Shown here: positions 1 to 7,905 of the stretch, one piece after another
How positions within the stretch are numbered: position 1 is the first letter of the stretch
Layout: every line of letters begins with the position of its first letter
Made by a program: the position numbers and the translations under genes
From: Acidovorax sp.
Lineage (GTDB): Bacteria > Pseudomonadota > Gammaproteobacteria > Burkholderiales > Burkholderiaceae_C
Assembly (NCBI GenBank): GCA_030150585.1
Contig: JASLFM010000409.1
Location: 1 to 20,757 of the forward strand
DNA: 20,757 bases
Direction: 5' to 3'
The notes under the pieces: model-generated
What the model was told of the DNA's origin: nothing
The model's input: only the letters and a program-made list of their open reading frames with translations
Database searches by the model: none

Positions 1-1761
1 GTCCAGCGTGGCGATCTGGTTCTGCTGCAGGTACTTCAGCGTCCAGAAGCGCTCCATGCCGGCCTGGTAGCCGTTGTAGGCGCCGTAGGCGGTGTCGAAG
101 CTGCTGATGATGCCGAACAGCTCGGCGTCCTTGGGCTTGAACGGCGCGGCCAGCGCGGCGGTCTTGCCGTGGCGCGCGCAGGCGATGATCTGCCACTGGT
201 TCACCAAATCCACGTAGCGGCGCAGCGGCGAGGTGGCCCAGGCGTAGCTCTTCACGCCAATGCCGGCGTGCGGCAGCGCCTTGGTGGACATACGCACCTT
301 CACCCCTGGCGCCAGGCTGGCCTGGCTGCGGTAGATGCCGGGCACGCCGTGCTCGGCCAGCATCTGGCCCCAGGTGCTGTTGGCGACGATGGCGGCCTCG
401 GCCACGATCAGGTCCAGCGGCGCGCCGCGCTTGCGCGTGCCGATGCGCACCGTTTCGCTGCCGTCGGGCTCGGCGTCGCCGTTGCCTTGCAGGCGGAAGG
501 TGTAGTCGGGCCGGTTGAAGGTCTCGGGCTTGCCACGCACCAGCTCGCGCCCCGCCTTGAGTTTCTGTGCCAGCTTGTACAAAAATGAGAGCTGCTCGCG
601 CAGTTCCAGTAAGGCTTGGGGCGTGTTTTCGACCTGAATCGACGGGTCTTGCAGCCAGGCCTCGGTGACGATGTGGTCCAACTGGTCGTGGCGCAGGTTC
701 ACGGCCACGGGCACGCGCTCCAGGCGCGTTTCGGTGGCCGTGATCTCCAGCGTCGCCTCGTCAATGGTGGCGTACAGCGACACGGCCGGATTGGCGCGGC
801 CCTCGTCCAGGGTGTAGATCTGCACCACCGCGTCGGGCAGCATGGTGATCTTGTAGCCCGGCATGTAGACGGTGGACAGGCGGTTGCGGCCGAGCTGGTC
901 GAGCGCGCCGCCGGGCTCGATGGCCAGGCCCGGCGCCGCGATGTGGATGCCCAGCACCACGGTGCCCGTGCCCAGGCCCTGCAGCGAGAGCGCGTCGTCG
1001 ATCTCGGTGGTGTGCGAGTCGTCGATCGAGTAGGCCTGCACGGGCGCCAGCGGCAGGTCCGCCGGGGGTTGGGGCGCCTGCAGCGGCGGAAACCCCGTGC
1101 CCTTGGGGAAGTTCTCGAACAGGAAGCGCTTCCAGTGGAACTGGTAGGGTGAATCGATGGCGCCCGCCTGCTGCAGCAGCTCCAGCGGGGCCTTGTGCGT
1201 GGCGCGGCTGGCCTCAACCACGGCCTTGTATTCGGGCGCGTTCTTGTCGGGCTTGAAGAGGATCTTGTAGAGCTGTTCGCGGATGGGCTGTGGGCACTCG
1301 GCCCGGGCCAGCTGCGCGGCCCAGTCGGCGATCTGCTGCGCGATCAGCTTCTTCTTCTCGATGGCGGCCAGTGCCTGCTGCAGGATCTCGGCCGACGCCT
1401 TCTTGAAGCGCCCCTTGCCCGCGCGGCGGAAGTAGTGCGGTGCCTCGAACAGCGCCACCAGCATGCCCGCCTGCTCGGCCACCGGCGCGCTGGCGGAGAA
1501 ATAGTCGCGTGCGAGTTCGGCGAAGCCGAATTCGTCCTCGGGCGCGAACTCCCAGGCGAGCGGCAGTTCGATGCCGGCGGCGATCTCGCGCGCCTGGGCC
1601 AGCAGGTCGGCCGGAGCGGGCTTGTCGAACTTCAGGAGGATGTTGGCGCCCTTGACCTTGACGCGCTTGCCCGAGTCGAGCTCGATCTGCGCCGAGCTTT
1701 CCGCCTCGGAGAGGATACGGCCGGCCAGAAACTTGCCGGCTTCTTCAAACAGTGCATGCAT
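1..1761 (-). CDS. RNase II-family (RNB domain) 3'-5' exoribonuclease, C-terminus beyond window
   Basis: Degrades single-stranded RNA from the 3' end in the cytoplasm. 587 codons are visible; the gene runs off the left edge. The RNB core starts near residue 245 with YSIDDSHTTEIDDAL, which carries the acidic cluster that binds the catalytic metals. Further RNB blocks are LIVAEAAIVANSTWG (about 451-465), GIYRSQ (475-480) and YAWATSPLRRYVDLVNQ (506-522), with the conserved arginines and aspartate. The first ~240 residues do not read as the two cold-shock domains of E. coli RNase II; they look more like the variant N-terminus of Deinococcus/cyanobacterial RNase II (inference). Start chosen at ATG 1761; an in-frame ATG at 1770 adds three residues. 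No strong Shine-Dalgarno is present. The lipoprotein gene lies 44 bp upstream on the same strand. RNase R is less likely because the N-terminus lacks a cold-shock look, but the missing C-terminus prevents a firm decision. Confidence 0.9.
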   Translation of the reverse strand, partial: MHALFEEAGKFLAGRILSEAESSAQIELDSGKRVKVKGANILLKFDKPAPADLLAQAREIAAGIELPLAWEFAPEDEFGFAELARDYFSASAPVAEQAGMLVALFEAPHYFRRAGKGRFKKASAEILQQALAAIEKKKLIAQQIADWAAQLARAECPQPIREQLYKILFKPDKNAPEYKAVVEASRATHKAPLELLQQAGAIDSPYQFHWKRFLFENFPKGTGFPPLQAPQPPADLPLAPVQAYSIDDSHTTEIDDALSLQGLGTGTVVLGIHIAAPGLAIEPGGALDQLGRNRLSTVYMPGYKITMLPDAVVQIYTLDEGRANPAVSLYATIDEATLEITATETRLERVPVAVNLRHDQLDHIVTEAWLQDPSIQVENTPQALLELREQLSFLYKLAQKLKAGRELVRGKPETFNRPDYTFRLQGNGDAEPDGSETVRIGTRKRGAPLDLIVAEAAIVANSTWGQMLAEHGVPGIYRSQASLAPGVKVRMSTKALPHAGIGVKSYAWATSPLRRYVDLVNQWQIIACARHGKTAALAAPFKPKDAELFGIISSFDTAYGAYNGYQAGMERFWTLKYLQQNQIATLD

Positions 1762-1768
1762 GGGCCGC

Positions 1769-1774
1769 ATTGTC
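1769..1774 (-). promoter_or_regulatory. candidate -10 element for the RNB exoribonuclease gene
   Basis: On the minus strand the hexamer GACAAT ends 7 nt before the ATG at 1761. It matches four of six positions of the TATAAT consensus. No convincing -35 was found. If used, transcription would begin at or next to the start codon. Confidence 0.25.
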
Positions 1775-1805
1775 CCATGGTGGAAATGCGGCCCATGGCG
1801 CTGCG

Positions 1806-2966
1806 TCAGGGCTTGGACAGGCTCAGGGAGAGGAAGCCGTTGCCCGTGCCAGGGGTCGTGGCGGCCTTGGCGTCCAGGCGCGAGCTAGCGGTCAGGTCCG
1901 ACGTGAGCCGTACCATGACGACGGGCGAAACGTTGGCAGCGCTATCGCGCTTGCGCATGCCCGGCAACGGCGTGTTGATGTGCAGGGTCTGGGACACGGG
2001 GGCCGCACCGGCGCTGCTGGCGTCGCGGGTGAAGGTGCCCGTGGCGGCGTCGACCGAGGTGATGGTGTTGGTGCTGTTGGACACGCCGGGCACAGCATCA
2101 GTGCCGGCCACGGCCAGCGCTCCGGCGGTGTCGGCCTGCAGGTTCCAGCTCGTGTTCACCGTGCCGACGGTGGGCAAGTTCAAAGCGGCTTGCTTGGCGA
2201 GCAGGGTGAGGCTGCCATCCCCATCCAGCCAGACCTGCAGGACGTCACTGTCGGTCCTGAAGACGAAGCCGCGGGCGCCGCTGAGGCCGCCTACGCCCGT
2301 GAAGCCGCCGGACGGATTGGCCGTGAGGCCGGTGCCGGCGGGAGGTGTGAACGGAGCGCAACTGCCGGTGGAAGTGGCAGGGCAGATTTGCGCCTGCGTG
2401 ATGAGGCCCGTGGTGAATGCCACCGAGCCGTAGTTCAGCGCGAAGGGCTGGCTGGACCCGCCGCCGCCCATGCGTTCCCAGGCGATCATGTTCCAGGTGC
2501 CTTGCAGGTCGGACGCGTTCGTGGGCTGTTCCGGAAACAGAAGGGCCGGATAGCGCGTGCCGCCGGACGCCTGGGAGAGAGAGGCCAGCGCGAGTCCGCC
2601 TTTGCCGACGACGACGCTGCCCGTGCCGCTGGCGCTCGTGAACGCGCATTTTTCACTGCCGGCCGACAGGGTGTCGGTCGTTCCGTCGCTGAACGCCAGC
2701 CGGGGCGTGCCGTTCGCATCCATCGTGAGGGTCACCGTGCTCACCGGCTGGGCGGTGGAGGGCGCGATCAGTCGGTAGGTGCCGTTTTGCAGCGATGCGC
2801 AGTTGGCGGCCACCGTCGGCGCGGGCGCGGGCGTAGGGGCTGGCGTTGGAGCGGGTGCCGGCGCAGGTGCGGCGCTGTCGCTGCCGCCCCCTCCGCAGGC
2901 GGCCAGGGTCAACGCCGCCGTGGCGGCGACGAGGTAGCGAAGGCGAAGGGTGGGGGATGCGGTCAT
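1806..2966 (-). CDS. putative lipoprotein of unknown family with Ala-Pro linker
   Basis: 386 residues. The N-terminus is a lipoprotein signal peptide: basic start (TLRLRYL), hydrophobic core (VAATAALTLAAC) and lipobox LAAC with Cys at about residue 23. After the Cys come GGGGSDS and a low-complexity Ala/Pro/Thr stretch (about 31-50), typical of a flexible tether from the membrane. The rest (about 55-386) is Gly/Ser/Thr-rich and looks beta-strand-rich, with repeated phrases such as GTYRLIAPS, GTWNMIAWERMGGGG and GFVFRTDSDVLQVWLDGDGSL; I recognise no family. The open frame extends upstream to 3935, but that extension is the shadow of the response-regulator gene; the signal peptide fixes the start at 2966. 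A weak AAGAAAG lies about 9 nt before the ATG. It probably faces the periplasm or the cell surface. It diverges from the regulator gene at 3159. Confidence 0.8.
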   Translation of the reverse strand: MTASPTLRLRYLVAATAALTLAACGGGGSDSAAPAPAPAPTPAPTPAPAPTVAANCASLQNGTYRLIAPSTAQPVSTVTLTMDANGTPRLAFSDGTTDTLSAGSEKCAFTSASGTGSVVVGKGGLALASLSQASGGTRYPALLFPEQPTNASDLQGTWNMIAWERMGGGGSSQPFALNYGSVAFTTGLITQAQICPATSTGSCAPFTPPAGTGLTANPSGGFTGVGGLSGARGFVFRTDSDVLQVWLDGDGSLTLLAKQAALNLPTVGTVNTSWNLQADTAGALAVAGTDAVPGVSNSTNTITSVDAATGTFTRDASSAGAAPVSQTLHINTPLPGMRKRDSAANVSPVVMVRLTSDLTASSRLDAKAATTPGTGNGFLSLSLSKP

Positions 2967-2996
2967 GGCGGGAGTCTTTCTTGTGAACGAAGGTGC

Positions 2997-3021
2997 TGCG
3001 GCGCCCCTCGGGTGCGCCGCA
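2997..3021. repeat. GC-rich inverted repeat between divergent genes
   Basis: Arms 2997-3004 (TGCGGCGC) and 3014-3021 (GCGCCGCA) are perfectly complementary over 8 bp with a 9-nt loop. The hairpin lies 31 bp upstream of the lipoprotein ATG, so it would sit in that mRNA's leader if transcription starts further upstream. No T-run follows on either strand. Confidence 0.4.
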
Positions 3022-3054
3022 TGCAATGGTCCGGGGCGGCGCAGGGGCTGACCA

Positions 3055-3070
3055 TCCCATGAATATGGGA
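3055..3070. promoter_or_regulatory. inverted repeat TCCCAT-N4-ATGGGA, possible operator
   Basis: A perfect 6-bp inverted repeat with a 4-nt spacer lies in the 192-bp region between the lipoprotein and response-regulator genes. It is about 48 bp upstream of a weak -10-like TATGCT (3111-3116) for the regulator gene. The layout would suit an activator site, for example autoregulation, but nothing identifies the binding protein. Confidence 0.3.
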
Positions 3071-3158
3071 GCGGGTCCTTTCGATGGCGGCGTGCGTGCG
3101 GGTTTGTGTTTATGCTCGCGGCACCCCTTGCGTACCCATTTGGTGGACAGGCTCCGAC

Positions 3159-3842
3159 ATGACGCAGCCATGGCATGTATTGATCGTCGAGGACGACACG
3201 CAGATGCGCGAATTCTTCGCCGCGAGCGTGTCGCGCTGCGAGCGCCTTGCGCTGGTGGGCTGCCTGGGCTCGGCGGCCGACGCCTGTGCATGGCTCGGCA
3301 TGCGTGCGAGCCAGCCCGTGGACGTGCTGCTGGTGGACCTGGGCCTGCCCGATGGGAGCGGGTTGGGCGTGATCCGGCATGCCCGCCAGACCCATCCGGA
3401 GTGCGAACCCCTGGTGATCTCCATGTTCGGCGACGAGGACAGCGTGCTCGCGAGCATCGAGGCCGGTGCGCTGGGCTACATCCACAAGGACTCGACGCCC
3501 GAGGACATCGCGCAGACGGTGCTGGAGATGAAGGCGGGCGCGTCCCCCATCTCTCCGATGATCGCGCGGCAGGTGCTCGCCAAGTTCCGCGACCTGCGCA
3601 GTGCGCCGAGGCCCGAACCCGCCGTGCCGGCGGTGGCTGCCGATGGCGGCGCCCGCCTGTCGCCGCGCGAGCAGGAAGTGCTGGAGCTCATAGCGCGAGG
3701 CTTCTCCTACGCCGAGATTGCGCGCCTGCAATCGGTCACGGTGCATACCGTGCAGACGCACATCAAGAGCCTGTACGGCAAGCTCGCCGTGCACTCGAAG
3801 AATGAAGCTGTTTTCGAGGCCGTGCGGCGTGGGCTGCTGTAG
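3159..3842 (+). CDS. NarL/FixJ-type two-component response regulator
   Basis: 227 residues: receiver domain (about 5-125) and LuxR-type helix-turn-helix (about 163-225). Receiver residues are intact: acidic pair E11/D12/D13, phospho-acceptor D60 in LLVDLGLPDG, S88 in LVISMFG and K110 in GYIHKDSTPEDI. The DNA-binding part begins LSPREQEVLELIARG and continues SYAEIARLQSVTVHTVQTHIKSLYGKL, the standard scaffold and recognition helices. A longer open frame begins at 3084, but the start at 3159 matches the usual receiver N-terminus and has GGACAGG about 8 nt upstream. The last 41 bp overlap the start of the histidine kinase gene, so the two are very likely cognate and co-translated. The target genes are unknown. 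Confidence 0.9.
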   Translation: MTQPWHVLIVEDDTQMREFFAASVSRCERLALVGCLGSAADACAWLGMRASQPVDVLLVDLGLPDGSGLGVIRHARQTHPECEPLVISMFGDEDSVLASIEAGALGYIHKDSTPEDIAQTVLEMKAGASPISPMIARQVLAKFRDLRSAPRPEPAVPAVAADGGARLSPREQEVLELIARGFSYAEIARLQSVTVHTVQTHIKSLYGKLAVHSKNEAVFEAVRRGLL

Positions 3843-5643
3843 CGCTGCACGCATCCTGCTGGCCTTGCTGCTGTGGTGGCTGGCCTGGCCCGCGCGGGCC
3901 GAGGTGGTCGAGATCCAGGCGGCGCAGGCCCGCATAGCGATCGACGGCAGGGCCGTGCCCGGCGGCCCGGTGGAGCTGCCCTACCACTGGGACCGGCTCC
4001 ACCCAGGCGCAGGGGGCGAGGCCACGTTCGAGATGGCATTTGCGCTGCCAGGCGTCTCAGCCGAGCCTTATGGCCTGCTGCTGCACCGCGTGGGCAATGC
4101 CTATGAAGTCTGGCTCAACGGTAGCCTGCTCAAGCGCGAGGGCGATCTGGAGCTCGCCAATGGCGCGGACTTTGCCCAGGAACCCCGCTACGTGGAGGTG
4201 CCGCCGCAGTTGCTGGCGCGGGAGAACCGGCTGGCGGTCCGCATCCGTGCGGACACGGGGCGGCGCGGCGGCCTGTCGCCCCCGCTGATCGGGCCGGATG
4301 AGGAGCTGCACCCGCGCTACCTGCAGGCACGGCGCCAGCACTTGGCGGGCACGCTGGTCGTGGCCCTGGTGGGTATCGTGGTGGGGGGGATGGCGATCGC
4401 GTTGTGGCTCACGCAGCCGGGCGGGGGTAGCCTGTACCTGTATGCGGGGCTGGCAGAGTGGTTCTGGGCGTTGCGCGTGAGCGCCAAGCTCGTCGAGCAG
4501 CCGCCGCTGCCCTGGCCGCAGTGGAACGCGCTGATGGTCCTGGCCATCGCGGTCTGGATCTCCTGCGTGATGATGTTCTGCGCCATCGTGGCGGGTTGGG
4601 GGCGGCATAGGGCGGCGCGCGCGCTGCGCGCCATGCTGTGGGGGATGCTGGGCACGGCGTGGTGGGCGGGATGGTGGGCGGTTGCGCGGCAGCAGCCACT
4701 GGTCCTCACGCTGTGGTACGGCCTGTGCATGGTGGTGGCCGTGCCGGTGTGCGTGCTGTTCGTGGCGGGCGCGTTGCGGCGCGGGGCCAGCCGCGAGCAC
4801 CGCATCTTGGCGGCGGCGCTGGCCCTGAATGTGCTGGTGGGCGTGCGCGACTGGCTGGTGTTTCGCTTCGGCGGGGCGTATTCAGACGGCACCTGGCTGC
4901 GCTACTCGGGCCTGATGTTCAGTTGCATGCTCACCTACGTGGCGATCATGCGCTTCAGTGCAGCCAGTGCCCAGGTGCGTGAACTCAGCGCCAGTCTGGC
5001 GGCCCGCGTTGCGCAAAAGGAGGCGGAGCTGGCGCAGTCCTACCAGCAGGTGGAGCAGCTCGCGCGCGAGCAGGAGCGCACGCGCGAGCGCACGCGCATC
5101 CTGCGCGACATGCACGACGGCGTGGGCGCGCATATCAGCACCGCCATTCGCCAGCTCCAGTCGGGCCGGGCCAGCCACGACGAAGTGCTGCAAACGCTGC
5201 GCGACTCCCTCGACCAGCTCAAGCTGTCCATCGATGCCATGCACCTGCCGGCAGGCGATGTGACGGCGCTGCTGGCCAACCTGCGCTACCGCCTGGAGCC
5301 GCGCCTGCGGGCGGCGGGTATCGCGCTGGAGTGGCATGTGGACCTGCTGGCCCCGGTGCGGGGAGTGGACGGCCCGGCGATGCGGCAATTGCAATTCATG
5401 CTGTTCGAGGTGCTGTCCAACGTGCTGCAGCACGCCCAGGCGAGCGTCCTGCGTATGGAGATGCACAGTGTGCAGGAGGGCGCGGTGCTGCGCGTGGCGG
5501 ACAACGGCTGCGGCTTCGATACGCAGCGGCCCGTGCGCAAGGGGCTTTTGTCGCTGCGCGAGCGTGCCCAGGCCATCGGAGCCCACCTGACGTTGAACAG
5601 CGGCGCGGGGGGGACCGAGGTCATCATCCGGCTGCCTGGATAA
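3802..5643 (+). CDS. membrane histidine kinase, DesK/NarX-like (HisKA_3) with periplasmic sensor domain
   Basis: 613 residues. A signal peptide or first membrane helix (about 17-33, ending PARA) is followed by an extracytoplasmic beta-rich region (about 34-170) resembling jelly-roll 7TMR-DISM sensor domains (YEVWLNGSLLKREG, ENRLAVRIRA). Several hydrophobic segments between about 181 and 385 suggest a seven-helix membrane block. A charged coiled coil (about 390-432) leads to the phosphorylation site ILRDMHDGVGAH, with H438 as likely phospho-acceptor. The ATPase domain shows an N-box (LFEVLSNVLQHAQA, 534-547), G1 box (VADNGCGFD, 565-573) and G2-like GLLSLRERAQAIG. Start at ATG 3802 gives a complete signal peptide and overlaps the regulator by 41 bp; GTG 3829 is an alternative. 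It should phosphorylate the upstream regulator at D60. The ligand is unknown. Confidence 0.9.
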   Translation: MKLFSRPCGVGCCSAARILLALLLWWLAWPARAEVVEIQAAQARIAIDGRAVPGGPVELPYHWDRLHPGAGGEATFEMAFALPGVSAEPYGLLLHRVGNAYEVWLNGSLLKREGDLELANGADFAQEPRYVEVPPQLLARENRLAVRIRADTGRRGGLSPPLIGPDEELHPRYLQARRQHLAGTLVVALVGIVVGGMAIALWLTQPGGGSLYLYAGLAEWFWALRVSAKLVEQPPLPWPQWNALMVLAIAVWISCVMMFCAIVAGWGRHRAARALRAMLWGMLGTAWWAGWWAVARQQPLVLTLWYGLCMVVAVPVCVLFVAGALRRGASREHRILAAALALNVLVGVRDWLVFRFGGAYSDGTWLRYSGLMFSCMLTYVAIMRFSAASAQVRELSASLAARVAQKEAELAQSYQQVEQLAREQERTRERTRILRDMHDGVGAHISTAIRQLQSGRASHDEVLQTLRDSLDQLKLSIDAMHLPAGDVTALLANLRYRLEPRLRAAGIALEWHVDLLAPVRGVDGPAMRQLQFMLFEVLSNVLQHAQASVLRMEMHSVQEGAVLRVADNGCGFDTQRPVRKGLLSLRERAQAIGAHLTLNSGAGGTEVIIRLPG

Positions 5644-5644
5644 G

Positions 5645-7219
5645 ATGCGGCGCTCATTCGGCCTTTGGCCTGCATCTATGCCGTTTCGTACTGTTCTGGC
5701 GCACCTGGCTTCGTTGGCTGTGGCGCTGCCCTTCGTCTTCGGTTATTCCCAGCCGCCCAACGCGAACTTCTGGCCCTTGATGGCGTCGTGGGCGTGCGCC
5801 TGGGGGCTGGTGGCACTGGCGCTCGGACAGGCGCAATGCGGCCTGCCATGGTCGCGTCGCGACTGGGCCGGCGCGTGGAGCCGCGGGCTCGTGCTCGCGG
5901 CCCTGCTGGGCGGGGCGGTAGGGCTGGTGCAGTATTTCGCGGGGGATGTAGGGTGGAGCCCCTGGATCCAGTCCTCGACTCCGGGCCAGGCGATCGGCAA
6001 CCTGCGCCAGCGCAACCAGCAGGCCACGCTGCTGAGCCTGGGGGGCTGGGCCCTGCTGTGGTCCGTGGGCCAGTGGCATAGCCGCTCGCAGGCGGTGCAG
6101 ACGCGGCGTTGGGTGGGCGTTCTGGCCGGGCTGCTGCTCGCGTGGGCCCTCGTGCTGCTGGCCGTGGCCAGTGCGGCCACGGCATCGCGCACGGGGGCGT
6201 TGCAGTGGGTGCTCGTGGTGGCGTTGCTGTGGCTTTGGCACCGGACGCTCGGCGGCCTGGGGCTCGGGCTGGCGCTGGTGGCGCTTGCCCTCTATGGCGC
6301 CGGCTCCTGGCTGTTGCCGCAGTTGCTGGAGCAGTGGACGGGATTCCCCGCGGACCGTCTGTTCGACCGCTTCGCCGATGACGGACAGGGGTGCGGCGGG
6401 CGCCGGGCACTGTGGACCAATGTGCTGTACCTCATTGCGCAAAAGCCATGGACCGGCTGGGGCTGGGGCGAACTCGACTATGCGCACTACGTGACCCTGT
6501 TCCCTGGCACCCGCTTTTGCGTGCTGCTCGACAACGCGCACAACCTGCCGCTGCACCTGGCGGTGGAGCTGGGCCTGCCCGTGGCCGTGCTGGCGACGGC
6601 GGCCGTGCTGGCGTTGGTCGTGCGCGCCCGGCCATGGCGCGAGAGTGACCCCGCCCGCCAGTTGGCGTGGGGCGTGCTTGCGATCATCGGGCTGCACAGC
6701 ATGGTCGAATTTCCGCTGTGGTACGGGCCGTTCCAGTTGGCGGCGGCGATTGCCGTGCTGCTCCTGTGGCGGCGCGGCGGTGCATGGCGGCCCGGCCCGC
6801 GCGCCCTGCGGGGCCTGGGCGCAGGCGCGCTGGTGGCCTTGCTCGCGGCCGGGGGCTATGCCAGCTGGGACTATGGGCGCGTGAGCCTGCTCTACCAGCC
6901 CGTCGCAGCGCGTCCGCCCGCGTACCGGGACGACACCCTGTCGAAGGTGGCTGGCTCCTGGCTGTTCGCCGACCAGGTGAATTTCGCGCGCCTGACCACC
7001 ACGCCGCTCACGCGTGCCAATGCGCGGGAGATCCACGACCTCGCGCAGCAGCTCCTGCACTTCTCGCCCGAGCCGCGCGTGATCGAGCCGCTGATTGAAA
7101 GCGCCTCCCTGCTGGGGCGGGAGGACGAGGTGGCGTTCCACCTTCAGCGTTACCGCATCGCCTACCCCGACGACTATGCGCGCTGGGCGCGCGGCAACGC
7201 GAAGTTCAGGCCAGATTGA
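5645..7219 (+). CDS. O-antigen ligase/PglL-like oligosaccharyltransferase, polytopic membrane protein
   Basis: 524 residues, mostly hydrophobic helices up to about 405, then a soluble ~120-residue tail. Motifs match the Wzy_C/PglL group: LRQRNQQATLLSLG (120-133), ATASRTGALQW (178-188), a large periplasmic loop with RRALWTNVLYLIAQKPWTGWG (253-273) and LLDNAHNLPLHLAVELGLP (294-312), then GLHSMVEFPLWYGPFQLA (349-366). Such enzymes move lipid-linked glycan onto lipid A core or onto proteins such as pilins in the periplasm. The Gln/Asn-rich first motif and HSMVEFPLWY favour the protein-glycosylating PglL type over WaaL (inference). The start at 5645 is one base after the kinase stop codon; ATG 5678 (residue 12) is an alternative. 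Its last 14 bp overlap the convergent yqiA-like gene. No glycan-building or pilin gene is visible, so the substrate is open. Confidence 0.85.
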   Translation: MRRSFGLWPASMPFRTVLAHLASLAVALPFVFGYSQPPNANFWPLMASWACAWGLVALALGQAQCGLPWSRRDWAGAWSRGLVLAALLGGAVGLVQYFAGDVGWSPWIQSSTPGQAIGNLRQRNQQATLLSLGGWALLWSVGQWHSRSQAVQTRRWVGVLAGLLLAWALVLLAVASAATASRTGALQWVLVVALLWLWHRTLGGLGLGLALVALALYGAGSWLLPQLLEQWTGFPADRLFDRFADDGQGCGGRRALWTNVLYLIAQKPWTGWGWGELDYAHYVTLFPGTRFCVLLDNAHNLPLHLAVELGLPVAVLATAAVLALVVRARPWRESDPARQLAWGVLAIIGLHSMVEFPLWYGPFQLAAAIAVLLLWRRGGAWRPGPRALRGLGAGALVALLAAGGYASWDYGRVSLLYQPVAARPPAYRDDTLSKVAGSWLFADQVNFARLTTTPLTRANAREIHDLAQQLLHFSPEPRVIEPLIESASLLGREDEVAFHLQRYRIAYPDDYARWARGNAKFRPD

Positions 7220-7790
7220 GAAACGCGGCCACGCTGGCCAGGTGGGCTGGGAAGTCGCTCAAGGCATGGTCCCCGCCTTCGAGCACGATCTGGCGTGCCT
7301 GGGGGTAGCGAGCAACCATCTCGCGCCAGTCGAGCAGTTCGTCGCCCTGGGCGATGAGGGCGAGTTCGGGCCCCGCTGGCGGGCGGCCGCGCACGTCGAG
7401 CGCCTGCAGCTCGGCGATGTACTCGGGGCGGAAGTCAAAGCGCACCTCGGGGGCGTGCCATGCCGTCTGCTCGCCGATGTAGCGGGCGAGGTCACGCGCC
7501 GGATCGACGGCGGGGTTGAGCAGCACGCTCGGGCAGGCCTTGCGCTGCGCCACCCAGCTTGCGTAGAAGCCGCCGAGCGAGGAGCCCACCACCGCCATGG
7601 CCGCGCAGGGCCAGGCGGTGATGCCTTCCGCCACCAGGGCCATCGCGGCGCGGGGCGACGGCGGCAGCTGCGGGCACCAGAAATGCACCGCCGGATGGTG
7701 CCGGGCGACATGTTCCGCCATCAGCCGGGCCTTGGCGGACTGGGGTGACGAGCGAAAGCCGTGCAGGTAGAGCAGGTGGGTGGTCGCCAT
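7206..7790 (-). CDS. yqiA: YqiA/YcfP-family alpha/beta-fold hydrolase (esterase)
   Basis: 194 residues, the usual size for this cytoplasmic family. It begins THLLYLHGFRSSPQSAK (4-20), the strand and oxyanion region typical of YqiA. The nucleophile elbow is GSSLGG with S71. D150 in LIAQGDELLDW and H175 in LEGGDHALSDF complete the probable catalytic triad. LNPAVDPARDL (91-101) is another family block. E. coli YqiA hydrolyses short acyl esters in vitro; its natural substrate is unclear. The open frame continues far upstream of 7790 as a shadow of the HDOD gene, but the family N-terminus fixes the start. The 3' end overlaps the convergent membrane-protein gene by 14 bp, so a terminator for either gene must lie inside the other. 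Confidence 0.9.
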   Translation of the reverse strand: MATTHLLYLHGFRSSPQSAKARLMAEHVARHHPAVHFWCPQLPPSPRAAMALVAEGITAWPCAAMAVVGSSLGGFYASWVAQRKACPSVLLNPAVDPARDLARYIGEQTAWHAPEVRFDFRPEYIAELQALDVRGRPPAGPELALIAQGDELLDWREMVARYPQARQIVLEGGDHALSDFPAHLASVAAFLNLA

Positions 7791-7905
7791 AGGGTGATTC
7801 CAGGGTAAACAAGGGGCCCGAAAAGCGTCTTCCAGACCTCGAACACGCTCTAAGATCGCTGCCAGCGTGCCGCACTGTGCGGCCTCGCGATGCCGATTGC
7901 CTCGC

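Noticed and set aside
3111..3116. TATGCT as the -10 of the response-regulator promoter
   Set aside because: Plausible hexamer, but no -35 at 16-18 bp; not strong enough to list as a promoter on its own.
2967..3935. Upstream extension of the lipoprotein frame to 3935
   Set aside because: The signal peptide and lipobox start at 2966; the extension is antisense to the response regulator and has no domain features.
7851..7856. TAAGAT before the HDOD gene as a -10 for a leaderless GTG start at 7867
   Set aside because: The spacing to GTG 7867 is 10 nt, unlike the 6-7 nt seen elsewhere, and the preferred ATG is at 7906. The -35 match is poor.
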